A stretch of DNA of 64,000 bases from Halospina sp040196175 (GCF_040196175.1 NZ_JBEFNF010000007.1:124001-188000), one strand, 5' to 3'. Positions 36,164 to 46,089 are shown, counted from the stretch's first letter. Notes: generated by a model not told the origin, from the letters alone. Numbers and translations: made by a program.

Positions 36164-36642
36164 ATATGGCTCACCTCGTCGATTTCATATTCAACGGTGC
36201 CTGAGGGCACCTGAACCGTGACCTCTTCGCCCTCCTCTTTGCCGATCAGGGCTCGCGCGATCGGTGAAGAGATCGAAATGCGACCTTCTTTGATATCGGC
36301 TTCTTCATCGCCGACGATCTGGTAAGTCACCTCTTCCTCGGTTTGGGTGTTGATCAGGCGCACCGTTGTGCCGAAGATCACCTTGCCCGTCTTTTCGATG
36401 GTCGTGACATCGATCACCTGAGCCGCTGCCAGTTTACTTTCGACCTCCTGGATGCGCCCCTCGATGAAACTCTGCTGCTCCCGGGCAGCGTGATACTCGG
36501 CGTTCTCTTTGAGGTCGCCGTGCTCACGCGCCTCGGAAATCGCCTGAATAACCTTGGGCCGGTCTTCGCTCTTGAGACGGTGTAACTCATCACGCAGAGC
36601 CTTTTCGCCCCGCTTGGTCATGGGAACACGGTTGTTGCTCAT
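36160..36642 (-). CDS. greA: Transcript cleavage factor GreA
   Basis: 160 residues. N-terminal coiled coil with the acidic tip (LKENAEYHAAREQQ, carrying the Asp/Glu that assist polymerase cleavage) and a C-terminal FKBP-like domain (ISISSPIARALIGKEEGEEV). Rescues backtracked RNA polymerase. Its start overlaps the carB stop by one base, so it is coupled to carAB. Confidence 0.98.
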   Translation of the reverse strand: MSNNRVPMTKRGEKALRDELHRLKSEDRPKVIQAISEAREHGDLKENAEYHAAREQQSFIEGRIQEVESKLAAAQVIDVTTIEKTGKVIFGTTVRLINTQTEEEVTYQIVGDEEADIKEGRISISSPIARALIGKEEGEEVTVQVPSGTVEYEIDEVSHI

Positions 36643-39600
36643 TACTGATACCCCGCGTGCAAGTCCTGAAGGCGGCGAACCTGGCGCTCAGAGCCGAAAC
36701 GGATGGCGCGGCAGAAGGCTTCGCCGCCGGTCAATGTGGTGGCGTAGGTGACCTTGCGCTGAAGGGCGGACTGGCGAATCTGTGCGGAATCCGCGATCGC
36801 CTTGCGCCCTTCGGTGGTGTTCACGATCAGGTCGACCTGGCCGTTTTTGATAGCGTCCACGATGTGCGGCCGGCCTTCGCGGACCTTGTTAACCTTCTCA
36901 ACCTCAAGCCCTGCCTCGGACAGGACCTGGGCCGTACCACCAGTGGCGATGAGCCGGAAGCCAACGTCCGCCAGATCCTGCGCCAGGCGCACAACATCCG
37001 GTTTATCGGCATCACGCACACTGATGAAGGCAGTTCCCGAGGTGGGCAGTGTTTCGCCGGCGCCCAGCGCGGCCTTGGCAAAGGCTTCGTCGAAGCTGTC
37101 GCCAATGCCCATGACCTCGCCGGTGGACTTCATTTCCGGCCCGAGGATTGGATCCACAGACGGGAATTTCGGGAACGGGAAGACGGATTCCTTCACCGAA
37201 TAGTACTGGGGCACGGACTCGGTGATGACCCCCTGCTCCTCCAGGCTGAAGCCCACCATGCAGCGCGCGGCGATACGCGCCAGTGAGCGGCCTACGGCCT
37301 TGGATACAAATGGCACTGTCCGGGAGGCCCGCGGATTCACCTCGATCACGTAGATCTCGTCGTCCTGCCAGGCCAGCTGCACATTCATCAGACCCACTAC
37401 ATCCAGCTCCAGCGCCATGCGCTTGACCATGTCGCGCATCTGATCCTGAACGTTCTCCGGCAGCGTATAAGGCGGCAGTGAGCAGGCGGAATCCCCCGAG
37501 TGCACACCTGCCTGTTCAATGTGCTGCATAATGCCGCCAATGACCGCAGTCTTACCGTCACACACGGCATCGATGTCAATCTCGATGGCGGAGTTGAGGA
37601 AGTGATCCAGAAGGACGGGGCTGTCATTGGAGACCAGCACCGCGCTGCGCATATACTCTTTGAGCTCTTCCTCGGTGTAGACGATCTCCATAGCGCGACC
37701 GCCCAGCACGTAGGAAGGACGGACCACCAACGGGTAACCGATATCACGCGCCACCAGAATACCTTCCTCGAGGCTCCGTACCGTGGCATTAGCCGGCTGC
37801 TTAAGCCCCAGCCGATTGATCATCTGCTGGAAGCGCTCCCGATCCTCGGCACGATCGATGGCGTCCGGGCTGGTGCCAATAATGGGCACACCCGCCGCCT
37901 CCAGGCCACGTGCCAGCTTGAGCGGCGTCTGGCCACCGTACTGGATGATGACACCATCCGGATTCTCCGACTGCACAATCTCCAATACGTCTTCCAGAGT
38001 GATCGGCTCGAAATAGAGCCGGTCAGAGGTATCATAGTCGGTGGAAACCGTCTCCGGATTGCAGTTGATCATGATGGTCTCGTAGCCATCATCGCGCATG
38101 GCGAGCACCGCATGCACACAGCAATAGTCGAACTCAATGCCCTGCCCGATCCGGTTGGGCCCACCACCAATGACCACTATTTTCTGGCGATCACTGACGT
38201 TGGCCTCGCACTCCTCTTCATAGCTGGAGTACATATAGGCCGTGGAGGACTCAAATTCAGCGGCACAGGTGTCGACGCGCTTGTACACCGGCCGTACGCC
38301 CAGATCATGGCGCAGCTTGCGGAAACTCTGCTCGGAAACGCCCAGCAGGTTGGCCAGGCGTGTATCGGAAAAGCCCTTGCGCTTGAGCCGGAACACAGTG
38401 CTGTAATCCAGATCCGCCATACCCGTGGATTCCAGCCGTTTCTCCTCCTCGATCAGATCCTGGATCTGGATCAGATACCAGCGGTCAATGAACGTGTACT
38501 CAAAGACCTCTTCCAGACTCATGCCACGGCGGAAGGCTTCACCGATGTACCAGCTGCGGCTGGCGCCGGGCACTTTGAGCTCGTGGATCAGGGTATCCCG
38601 GGCATCCTCCTTATCTTCAAGGATCGGATCCAGGCCGGAGGCACCAGTTTCAAGTCCGCGCAGCGCCTTCTGATAGGATTCTTGGAAGGTACGACCAATG
38701 GCCATGACCTCACCCACGGATTTCATCTGGGTCGTAAGGCGCGGATCCGCTTGCGGGAACTTTTCAAAAGTGAACCGCGGGATCTTGGTGACCACGTAAT
38801 CAATGGACGGCTCGAAGGAGGCCGGCGTAACGCCACCAGTGATTTCGTTACTCAGCTCATCCAACGTGAAGCCTACGGCCAGCTTAGCGGCGACCTTGGC
38901 GATGGGGAACCCGGTAGCCTTGGACGCCAGCGCTGACGAGCGTGACACCCGCGGATTCATCTCAATCACCACCATGCGCCCGTTAGCCGGGTTGATGCCA
39001 AACTGGACGTTTGAGCCGCCAGTTTCAACGCCCACCTCGCGCAGCACCGCCAGCGAGGCATCACGCATGATCTGCCATTCCTTGTCGGTCAGCGTCTGTG
39101 ACGGTGCCACAGTAATGGAGTCACCGGTGTGCACGCCCATGGGATCCATGTTCTCGATGGCACACACGATGATGCAGTTATCGTTGTTATCGCGGACAAC
39201 CTCGGTCTCGTATTCCTTCCATCCGATGAGTGACTCGTCGATGAGCAGCTCATTGGTGGGCGAAAGCGCTAAGCCGCGTTCACAGATTTCGTGGAATTCT
39301 TCCCGGTTATAGGCGATACCGCCACCGGAACCGCCCATGGTGAAGGAGGGCCGGATGATGCAGGGCAGACCAATGTGCTCCAGAACCTGATAAGCCTCTT
39401 CCATGCTGTGTGCCATGGATGCACGCGGTGTTTCCAGACCGATGTTATGAACCGCCTTATCGAAACGGTCACGATCCTCAGCCTTGTCGATGGTGTCCGC
39501 GTTGGCACCGATCATTTCCACGCCATGCTTCTGCAGGATGCCGTGGCGCTCCATGTCCAGGGCGCAGTTCAGCGCCGTCTGGCCGCCCATGGTTGGCAGC

Positions 39601-39857
39601 AGCGCATCTGGCTGCTCCTGCTCAATGATCTTCTCGATGGTGCGCCAGGTGATGGGCTCAATGTAGGTAGCATCCGCCATCACCGGATCGGTCATGATGG
39701 TCGCCGGGTTGGAGTTAACCAGAATGACCCGGAAGCCCTCCTCGTGCAGCGCCTTGCAGGCCTGAGCACCGGAATAATCAAACTCGCACGCCTGGCCGAT
39801 CACAATGGGGCCAGCACCAAGAATCAGAATGCTTTGGATATCGTCTCGTTTCGGCAT
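36642..39857 (-). CDS. carB: Carbamoyl-phosphate synthase large subunit
   Basis: 1071 residues (E. coli 1073). Two homologous ATP-grasp halves, each with a preceding Rossmann-like region (LILGAGPIVIGQACEFDYSG; VIGGGPNRIGQGIEFDYCC), an oligomerisation domain between, and the C-terminal allosteric domain (TSGTAFISVRDADKPD, IATGGTAQVL). Makes carbamoyl phosphate from bicarbonate, ammonia and two ATP for pyrimidines and arginine. Between carA and greA. Confidence 0.99.
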   Translation of the reverse strand: MPKRDDIQSILILGAGPIVIGQACEFDYSGAQACKALHEEGFRVILVNSNPATIMTDPVMADATYIEPITWRTIEKIIEQEQPDALLPTMGGQTALNCALDMERHGILQKHGVEMIGANADTIDKAEDRDRFDKAVHNIGLETPRASMAHSMEEAYQVLEHIGLPCIIRPSFTMGGSGGGIAYNREEFHEICERGLALSPTNELLIDESLIGWKEYETEVVRDNNDNCIIVCAIENMDPMGVHTGDSITVAPSQTLTDKEWQIMRDASLAVLREVGVETGGSNVQFGINPANGRMVVIEMNPRVSRSSALASKATGFPIAKVAAKLAVGFTLDELSNEITGGVTPASFEPSIDYVVTKIPRFTFEKFPQADPRLTTQMKSVGEVMAIGRTFQESYQKALRGLETGASGLDPILEDKEDARDTLIHELKVPGASRSWYIGEAFRRGMSLEEVFEYTFIDRWYLIQIQDLIEEEKRLESTGMADLDYSTVFRLKRKGFSDTRLANLLGVSEQSFRKLRHDLGVRPVYKRVDTCAAEFESSTAYMYSSYEEECEANVSDRQKIVVIGGGPNRIGQGIEFDYCCVHAVLAMRDDGYETIMINCNPETVSTDYDTSDRLYFEPITLEDVLEIVQSENPDGVIIQYGGQTPLKLARGLEAAGVPIIGTSPDAIDRAEDRERFQQMINRLGLKQPANATVRSLEEGILVARDIGYPLVVRPSYVLGGRAMEIVYTEEELKEYMRSAVLVSNDSPVLLDHFLNSAIEIDIDAVCDGKTAVIGGIMQHIEQAGVHSGDSACSLPPYTLPENVQDQMRDMVKRMALELDVVGLMNVQLAWQDDEIYVIEVNPRASRTVPFVSKAVGRSLARIAARCMVGFSLEEQGVITESVPQYYSVKESVFPFPKFPSVDPILGPEMKSTGEVMGIGDSFDEAFAKAALGAGETLPTSGTAFISVRDADKPDVVRLAQDLADVGFRLIATGGTAQVLSEAGLEVEKVNKVREGRPHIVDAIKNGQVDLIVNTTEGRKAIADSAQIRQSALQRKVTYATTLTGGEAFCRAIRFGSERQVRRLQDLHAGYQ

Positions 39858-39905
39858 TGAACCCTTATCCTGTTCGTCTCGAGCCGTGATTCGAAGCCGT
39901 TGTTC

Positions 39906-41057
39906 TCACTTGGCGGCCTGCGTGGTTTTATGCTCGTCCATCAGACGGGTAAACTCATCGAACAGCGGGATCATGTCCCGCGGCCCGGGGCTGGCTTCCG
40001 GATGTCCCTGAAAGCTGAACACCGGCGCATCACGCAGACGCATACCCTGCAGAGTGCCATCAAACAGCGAGCGGTGCGTCACCGCCACATTCTCCGGCAG
40101 CGACTTCTCATCTACCGCAAAACCATGATTCTGACTTGTAATAACCACTGTCCCATCATCAACACATTCAACAGGATGGTTGGCGCCATGGTGACCGAAC
40201 TTCATTTTCTCGCTGCGGCCGCCAACCGCCAGACCTAGAAGCTGATGCCCGAGACAGATCCCAAAGGTGGGAATATGACGCTCAATACAGCTCTTCAGGG
40301 CCTCAACGGCGTAACCACAGGGCTCTGGATCGCCCGGGCCATTGGAAAAGAAAACGCCGTCCGGGTTGTATGCCATCACCTCATCGAGCGGCGTGCGCGC
40401 AGGCACTAGTGTTACCTCACACCCTCGCGAAACCAAAAGCCGCAGGATGTTGTATTTGATGCCGTAGTCATAGGCGACGACGCGGTAACGTTTTTCCAGC
40501 CCCTCACCATAGCCTTGGTCCAGGGTCCAAGCGGCCTGGGTCCAGGTGCGCGGTTCTTTGCAGCCGGCCTCGGAGGCCAGATCCATCCCTTTGATACCGG
40601 GGAAGTCCCGTGCCAGACGCAGAGCTTCCTCCTCACTCATGTTCTCCCCCGCCACGATGGCACCGCCCTGGGCGCCTTTGTTGCGCAGAAGTCGAGTCAG
40701 CCGCCGCGTATCCACTCCGGCAATAGCCACAACCTTTTCGCGCTGCAGATAATCCGGCAGCGACTCACTGCGTCGCCAGTTGCTGGCCAGCAGCGGCAGG
40801 TCGCGGATAATCAGTCCGGATGCGCAGACATGGTCGGACTCCACATCTTCCGGATTGGTGCCGGTATTACCAATATGCGGATAGGTCAGCGTGACCATCT
40901 GGCGGGTATAGGACGGGTCAGTCAGGATTTCCTGATAGCCGGTCATGGCCGTGTTGAAAACGACCTCACCGCTGGTGGTGCCGTCAGCACCGATGGACTC
41001 GCCTCTGAAGATGCTGCCGTCTTCAAGTGCAAGGATCGCTGGTTTCGTCAAAGCCAT
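39906..41057 (-). CDS. carA: Carbamoyl-phosphate synthase small subunit (glutaminase)
   Basis: 383 residues. N-terminal CPSase domain (ALEDGSIFRGESIGADG, GEVVFNTAMTGYQEILTDPS) and class-I glutamine amidotransferase domain with nucleophile Cys in TFGICLGHQLLGLA and the His/Glu pair in FQGHPEASPGP. Delivers ammonia to CarB. A promoter and a terminator hairpin lie between dapB and its start, so regulation by attenuation is likely. Confidence 0.98.
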   Translation of the reverse strand: MALTKPAILALEDGSIFRGESIGADGTTSGEVVFNTAMTGYQEILTDPSYTRQMVTLTYPHIGNTGTNPEDVESDHVCASGLIIRDLPLLASNWRRSESLPDYLQREKVVAIAGVDTRRLTRLLRNKGAQGGAIVAGENMSEEEALRLARDFPGIKGMDLASEAGCKEPRTWTQAAWTLDQGYGEGLEKRYRVVAYDYGIKYNILRLLVSRGCEVTLVPARTPLDEVMAYNPDGVFFSNGPGDPEPCGYAVEALKSCIERHIPTFGICLGHQLLGLAVGGRSEKMKFGHHGANHPVECVDDGTVVITSQNHGFAVDEKSLPENVAVTHRSLFDGTLQGMRLRDAPVFSFQGHPEASPGPRDMIPLFDEFTRLMDEHKTTQAAK

Positions 41058-41115
41058 GCCCCTCTAGCGTCTCTGGCGGGTAGGACGCGCATCACGAAAC
41101 CCCGGCGCCCATTTG

Positions 41116-41150
41116 CAAAAAGCGGGACGGTGTCGTACACCCGTCCCGCT
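41116..41150 (-). terminator. Terminator/attenuator hairpin in the carA leader
   Basis: On the minus strand AGCGGGACGG pairs with CCGTCCCGCT (ten pairs), followed by TTTTTG, about 60 bases before the carA start and after the promoter at 41235. A second hairpin (GGAACTTCT/AGAAGTTCC, about 41164-41193) stands before it. It may also end dapB transcripts. Confidence 0.75.
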
Positions 41151-41234
41151 CCTGCAGGGGTTCCAGGAACTTCTTAATAGACTCTCAGAAGTTCCTTAAC
41201 AGCCGGTGGAGTAAGCGCTTAACAAATCCGGCGC

Positions 41235-41264
41235 ATTATATAGAGAAACCGACGCTACTGTCAT
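41235..41264 (-). promoter_or_regulatory. Promoter of carAB (greA)
   Basis: On the minus strand ATGACA (41264-41259), an 18-base spacer and the perfect -10 box TATAAT (41240-41235). It gives a leader of about 170 bases before the carA ATG. Confidence 0.7.
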
Positions 41265-41310
41265 CCGCGAGATCCCATATGGCGCCGAACAGCGGCCATT
41301 GGCTCGAATG

Positions 41311-42114
41311 TCACTTGAGATCCAGTACATCCTGCATGTCATACAGCCCCGCAGGCTGCTGCACCAGCCACTGGGCGGCCCTGACGGCTCCCTGGGCAAA
41401 GGTCATGCGGCTGCTCGCTTTGTGGCTGATCTCGATACGCTCCCCCAACCCAGCAAACATCACGGTGTGCTCACCCACGATGTCACCGGCACGGACCGTC
41501 TCAAAACCAATGGCCTCACGCGGGCGTTCGCCTGTAAACCCTTCGCGACCGTAAACAGCGCACTGTTGCAGATCACGCCCGAGCGTGTCCGCCACCACCT
41601 CCCCCAGCCGCAGGGCGGTACCTGAAGGAGCATCCTTCTTGTGGCGGTGATGCGCTTCGATGACCTCCACATCGGCTTCATCACCCATGACCCGGGCAGC
41701 CGTCTGCAGGATCTGAAGGAGAAGGTTAACGCCCACACTCATGTTGGGAGCAAGCACCACGTTCAGACCTTCGCTTTTGGCTTCGAGCTGCTGTTTTTCA
41801 GCCTCAGCCATACCGGTTGTCCCGATTACGGCCGCTTTGCCGGCCTCCCGGCACACATCGAGATGCTGCAGTGTGAGCTCAGGAAAGGTGAAATCGATCA
41901 CCAGATCGAAATCTTCCACCACTTTTTCCAGGCCGCCACTCAGCATCACCCCGTTGCGGCCAACGCCGGCCACTTCGCCCGCATCAGAACCGATCAGAGA
42001 ACTTTCCGGGTGGACAGTTGCCGCTCCAAGGGACACTCCCTCGGTCAGGGTCACCGACTCAACCAGTGTTTTGCCCATCCGACCAGCGGCGCCAGTCACT
42101 GCAATACGCGTCAT
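41311..42114 (-). CDS. dapB: 4-hydroxy-tetrahydrodipicolinate reductase
   Basis: 267 residues; NAD(P)H-dependent step of lysine/meso-diaminopimelate synthesis. Nucleotide-binding GAAGRMGKTL, GTTGMAEAEKQ, the catalytic HHRHKKDAPSGTAL, and the tail KASSRMTFAQGAVRAAQWL are all conserved. Lies 27 bases after dnaJ, the usual place in this group. Confidence 0.98.
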   Translation of the reverse strand: MTRIAVTGAAGRMGKTLVESVTLTEGVSLGAATVHPESSLIGSDAGEVAGVGRNGVMLSGGLEKVVEDFDLVIDFTFPELTLQHLDVCREAGKAAVIGTTGMAEAEKQQLEAKSEGLNVVLAPNMSVGVNLLLQILQTAARVMGDEADVEVIEAHHRHKKDAPSGTALRLGEVVADTLGRDLQQCAVYGREGFTGERPREAIGFETVRAGDIVGEHTVMFAGLGERIEISHKASSRMTFAQGAVRAAQWLVQQPAGLYDMQDVLDLK

Positions 42115-42141
42115 ACCCCCTCCACACCTGAGACCTGCAAC

Positions 42142-43275
42142 CTAGAACTTCATATCGTCAAAAAAGTTCTTAACGCCTTCAAACCAGGAGCTCTTGCGTG
42201 GTCCGTGCTGCTTACCATCGCTGTCTTCCTGAAGGGTCGATTCAAATTCACGCAACAGCTCTTTCTGCTTCTTCGTGAGATTGACCGGCGTTTCCACTAC
42301 AATGCGGCACAGCAGATCACCAGGGGCACCACCACGCACAGGTGTTACACCCTTGCCGCGCAGGCGGAAGGTCTTACCGCTCTGACTCTCTGCCGGAATC
42401 TTGAGCTTAACTCTTCCATCAAGCGTCGGCACCTCCAGTTCGCCACCCAGAGCCGCGTCCGTGATGCTGATCGGCACATCGCAGTGCAGATTGCGGCCGT
42501 CACGATCAAAAATCGGATGTTCCTTGACGGCCATCTGGACGTAGAGATCGCCCGGTCCACCGCCATGCATACCGGGCTCACCTTCGCCCGAGAGGCGGAT
42601 ACGATCGCCGGTATCCACGCCCGGTGGCACCTTGACCGAGAGCGTTTTCTCTTCTTCGACGAAGCCTTCGCCACGGCACGCCTTGCAGGGATTTTTCACA
42701 ATCTGGCCGGCGCCACGGCAGTTCGGGCAGGTCTGCTGTACAGAAAAGAAGCCCTGCTGCATCCGGACCTGACCCATGCCACGACAGGTTCCGCAGGTCT
42801 CCGGGCGAGTCCCGGGTTCAGCACCACTGCCTTTGCAACTGCTGCATTCGGTGGCACTCGGGATCTCGATCTTGACGTCTTTGCCGCTCACGGCATCCTC
42901 AAGATCCAGCTCCAGTGTATAGCGCAGGTCAGCGCCCCGGCCGCCGCGGCCGCGACCGCCACCAAAGATATCGCCAAAGACATCCCCGAAGATATCGGAG
43001 AAGCTGGCGCCACCACCGCCGCCGAAGCCACCACCGCCACCGGCGGAGCCATCAACACCGGCGTGACCGAACTGGTCGTACGCGGCTTTCTTTTCGGGGT
43101 CACCCAGGACTTCATAGGCCTCACTGGCCTCCTTGAAGCGCGCCTCGGCGTCTTCGTCATCCGGATTCCGGTCCGGATGATACTTCATTGCCAGCTTCCG
43201 GTATGCCTTCTTGATCTCCTTGTCGTCGGCACTCTGGGAGATACCAAGGATCTCGTAATAGTCGCGTTTGGCCAT
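42142..43275 (-). CDS. dnaJ: Chaperone protein DnaJ
   Basis: 377 residues. J domain with HPD at 33-35, Gly/Phe-rich linker (GGGGGFGGGGGASF), four CxxCxGxG zinc motifs (CSSCKGSG, CGTCRGMG, CPNCRGAG, CKACRGEG) and C-terminal substrate-binding domains. Stimulates DnaK ATPase and delivers substrates. About 100 bases after dnaK with a hairpin in the gap. Confidence 0.98.
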   Translation of the reverse strand: MAKRDYYEILGISQSADDKEIKKAYRKLAMKYHPDRNPDDEDAEARFKEASEAYEVLGDPEKKAAYDQFGHAGVDGSAGGGGGFGGGGGASFSDIFGDVFGDIFGGGRGRGGRGADLRYTLELDLEDAVSGKDVKIEIPSATECSSCKGSGAEPGTRPETCGTCRGMGQVRMQQGFFSVQQTCPNCRGAGQIVKNPCKACRGEGFVEEEKTLSVKVPPGVDTGDRIRLSGEGEPGMHGGGPGDLYVQMAVKEHPIFDRDGRNLHCDVPISITDAALGGELEVPTLDGRVKLKIPAESQSGKTFRLRGKGVTPVRGGAPGDLLCRIVVETPVNLTKKQKELLREFESTLQEDSDGKQHGPRKSSWFEGVKNFFDDMKF

Positions 43276-43319
43276 GACAGTCTGTCAACCGTAATTCAAA
43301 TGTTCACAACAACGACGAA

Positions 43320-43339
43320 CGCGGGAGAGGACTCCCGCG
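43320..43339 (-). other. Hairpin in the dnaK-dnaJ gap
   Basis: Perfect 8-bp stem CGCGGGAG/CTCCCGCG with a 4-base loop and no T-run. It probably stabilises the dnaK part of the message or sets the dnaK:dnaJ ratio; it is not a full terminator. Confidence 0.6.
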
Positions 43340-43375
43340 TGCGTCGATCAAAGGGTACGGATAATGCCAGCGGTT

Positions 43376-45298
43376 TTACCGCTTGTCATTGTCGTCGACT
43401 TCCTCGAATTCAGCATCGACGGCATCATCGCCACCGCCCTGCTCCTGGCTGCCTTCAGCTCCGGCAGCACCTTCCTCGCCTTCCTGCGAGTACATCTTCT
43501 GCGCAAGGCTTGAGGAGGCTTCAGTCAGAGCCTGGGTCTTAGCCTCGATCTGCTCTTTGTCGTCACCTTTCATCGCCTCTTCCAGCTCGGAGATGGCATT
43601 TTCGATGGCGGTCTTCTCTTCTTCGGACGCCTGATCGCCAGCTTCTTCAAGGCTCTTGCGCACGGCATGAATCATGCTGTCGCCCTGATTCCGCGCCTGA
43701 ACAAGTTCTTCGAACTTCTCGTCTTCCTGAGCATTCTGCTCGGCATCCTTGACCATCTGGTCGACCTCGTCCTCGGTCAGACCGGAAGAAGCCTTGATCT
43801 CGATGGACTGCTCCTTGCCGGTTGCCTTGTCCTTAGCCGATACGTTCAGGATACCGTTGGCGTCGATATCGAAAGTGACTTCGATCTGGGGAGTACCGCG
43901 CGGTGCCGGCGGAATATCCTGCAGGTCAAAGCGCCCGAGCGACTTGTTCTGGTTCGCCTGCTTGCGTTCGCCCTGAACCACATGAATGGTCACCGCGGTC
44001 TGGTTGTCCTCAGCGGTCGAGAAGGTCTGCGACTTCTTGGTCGGGATCGTGGTGTTCTTCTCGATTACTGGTGTCGCCACACCACCCATGGTCTCGATGC
44101 CCAGAGTCAGCGGTGTCACATCCAGAAGCAGCACGTCCTTGACGTCGCCCGAAAGCACGGAGCCCTGAAGGGCGGCACCCATGGCTACTGCTTCGTCCGG
44201 GTTAACATCCTTACGCGGATCTTTGCCGAAGAACTCTTTCACCGCTTCCTGAACCTTGGGCATGCGGGTCTGACCACCGACCAGAATCACCTCGTCGATA
44301 TCGCCCACTTTCACGCCGGCATCGTCGATGCAGGTCTTGCAGGGATCAATGCTGCGCTTGACCAGGTCCTCGACCAGTGATTCAAGCTTCGCGCGGGTCA
44401 CCTTCACGTTCAGGTGCTTGGGCCCGTTTTGGTCCGCCGTGATGTACGGCAGGTTCACATCAGTCTGCTGGGCACTGGAAAGCTCAACCTTCGCCTTCTC
44501 TGCCGCTTCTTTCAGACGCTGCATGGCCAGGGAGTCACCGCGCAGATCAATGCCCTGATCCTTCTTGAACTGGTCAGCAAGGTACTCGATCAGCGCCATG
44601 TCGAAGTCTTCACCACCCAGGAAGGTGTCACCACTGGTGGCCAGCACTTCAAACTGCTTCTCGCCATCAACGTCCGCAATCTCAATAACCGAGATATCGA
44701 AGGTACCGCCGCCAAGGTCATAGACCGCAACGGTGCGATCCTTACCCTTCTTATCGAGCCCGTAAGCCAGCGCGGCTGCGGTCGGCTCGTTGATGATGCG
44801 CTTAACCTCAAGCCCGGCGATACGGCCCGCATCCTTGGTTGCCTGGCGCTGGTTGTCGTTGAAGTAGGCCGGGACAGTAACAACCGCTTCGGTCACGGTC
44901 TCGCCGAGATAATCCTCAGCGGTGCGCTTCATCTTCTTGAGCACCTCAGCAGAAACCTGCGGCGGTGCCATTTTCTCGTCTTTCACCTGTACCCAGGCAT
45001 CGCCGTTGTCATTTTTGACGATGTCGTAAGACACCATGTTGATGTCTTTCTGCACAACATCATCGTTGTAAGCACGCCCGATGAGACGCTTGATAGCATA
45101 AAGCGTATTTTTCGGGTTGGTGACCGCCTGGCGCTTGGCCGCCTGACCGACAAGCGTCTCGCCTTCATCGGTATAAGCCACAATGGAGGGCGTCGTGCGA
45201 TCGCCTTCCGCGTTCTCAATCACCTTGACTCCATCGCCATCCGGGATGGCCACACAGGAGTTCGTGGTGCCCAGGTCAATACCTATAATCTTACCCAT
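43376..45298 (-). CDS. dnaK: Chaperone protein DnaK (Hsp70)
   Basis: 640 residues. ATPase domain with IIGIDLGTTNSCVA, VAVYDLGGGTFDISVIE and VILVGGQTRMPKVQ; linker VLLLDVTPLTLG; peptide-binding domain; acidic lid ending in DAEFEEVDDNDKR, the usual EEVK-like tail. Start ATG at 45298 with GGAG nine bases before it; an in-frame GTG nine bases upstream is not needed. Downstream of grpE; heat-shock control is expected from the promoter at 46062-46089. Confidence 0.99.
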   Translation of the reverse strand: MGKIIGIDLGTTNSCVAIPDGDGVKVIENAEGDRTTPSIVAYTDEGETLVGQAAKRQAVTNPKNTLYAIKRLIGRAYNDDVVQKDINMVSYDIVKNDNGDAWVQVKDEKMAPPQVSAEVLKKMKRTAEDYLGETVTEAVVTVPAYFNDNQRQATKDAGRIAGLEVKRIINEPTAAALAYGLDKKGKDRTVAVYDLGGGTFDISVIEIADVDGEKQFEVLATSGDTFLGGEDFDMALIEYLADQFKKDQGIDLRGDSLAMQRLKEAAEKAKVELSSAQQTDVNLPYITADQNGPKHLNVKVTRAKLESLVEDLVKRSIDPCKTCIDDAGVKVGDIDEVILVGGQTRMPKVQEAVKEFFGKDPRKDVNPDEAVAMGAALQGSVLSGDVKDVLLLDVTPLTLGIETMGGVATPVIEKNTTIPTKKSQTFSTAEDNQTAVTIHVVQGERKQANQNKSLGRFDLQDIPPAPRGTPQIEVTFDIDANGILNVSAKDKATGKEQSIEIKASSGLTEDEVDQMVKDAEQNAQEDEKFEELVQARNQGDSMIHAVRKSLEEAGDQASEEEKTAIENAISELEEAMKGDDKEQIEAKTQALTEASSSLAQKMYSQEGEEGAAGAEGSQEQGGGDDAVDAEFEEVDDNDKR

Positions 45299-45381
45299 GG
45301 AAATCACTCCAATTATTTCGTTGAATTCAGATCCGGTTTCCAGTTGCCGTTAATCCCTAAATTGGGCCTAACGACTCAATT

Positions 45382-46002
45382 TCAAGCCTGCTCGTCGACG
45401 TTTCCGCCCCCGGAGTCATCCGCCTTGGCCACCATGACCATCGCCGGGCGAACCACCCGGTCATGCAGTAGATAGCCCTTCTGCATAACCGCGATCACCG
45501 TGTTGGGCTCAGCCTCATTGCTCGGAACCATGGACATAGCCTCATGCTTCTGTGGGTCGAAGGGCTCTCCCACCGGGTTGATCTGCTCGACGTTGAACTT
45601 CTCCAGTGCGCCCACAAACATATCCAGCGTCATGTCGACCCCTTCCTTGATGCGGGTAAGCACTTCTTCACTCTGGACTTCTTGGCCCTGAGTGCTTTCA
45701 ACCGCCTTTTCAAGGCTGTCGACTACTGGCAGCAGTTCTTTCACGAACTTCTCGACCCCGAACTTGTGGGCTTTCTCGACATCAATGTCAGCACGCCGCC
45801 GGATGTTCTGCATCTCAGCCTTGGCGCGCATCACTTCCTCTTTCTGCTCCTCGAGCTGAGCGCGCAACTGCTCTGCCTCGCTGCCCCCGCTCTCAGCTTC
45901 CTCCGGAGCATCGGAGGCCGCTTCCGCGCTTCCCGCGTCGGCGCCGTCATCCGCGCCCGTTTCATTCACGGCTTCATCCTTACGGGTTTCGTCATCACTC
46001 AT
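45382..46002 (-). CDS. grpE: Nucleotide exchange factor GrpE
   Basis: 206 residues. An acidic, disordered N-terminus is followed by a long coiled coil (EEQKEEVMRAKAEMQNIRRR) and the beta domain that contacts DnaK (EPFDPQKHEAMSMVP, VIAVMQKGYLLHDRVVRPAM). Start at the ATG at 46002, after GAGGT; another ATG at 46014 adds four residues. First gene of grpE-dnaK-dnaJ and divergent from recN. Confidence 0.97.
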   Translation of the reverse strand: MSDDETRKDEAVNETGADDGADAGSAEAASDAPEEAESGGSEAEQLRAQLEEQKEEVMRAKAEMQNIRRRADIDVEKAHKFGVEKFVKELLPVVDSLEKAVESTQGQEVQSEEVLTRIKEGVDMTLDMFVGALEKFNVEQINPVGEPFDPQKHEAMSMVPSNEAEPNTVIAVMQKGYLLHDRVVRPAMVMVAKADDSGGGNVDEQA

Positions 46003-46061
46003 GATCAACCTCATTGCTCGGTATCAGATTCTTTAGCCCGCTGCGGGACGTCTGCGGAGCA

Positions 46062-46089
46062 ATATGGGGCTGTTTGGGCTGGTTTCAAC
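46062..46089 (-). promoter_or_regulatory. Sigma32 heat-shock promoter of grpE-dnaK-dnaJ
   Basis: On the minus strand GTTGAAA (46089-46083), a 13-base spacer and CCCCATAT (46069-46062), close to the E. coli consensus CTTGAAA-N13-CCCCATNT. Lies about 60 bases before the grpE start. Confidence 0.8.

Noticed and set aside
37500..38936. 478-codon plus-strand frame opposite carB
   Set aside because: Antisense shadow; carB is unambiguous.
41641..43542. 633-codon plus-strand frame opposite dapB/dnaJ
   Set aside because: Antisense shadow produced by codon bias of dnaJ and dapB.
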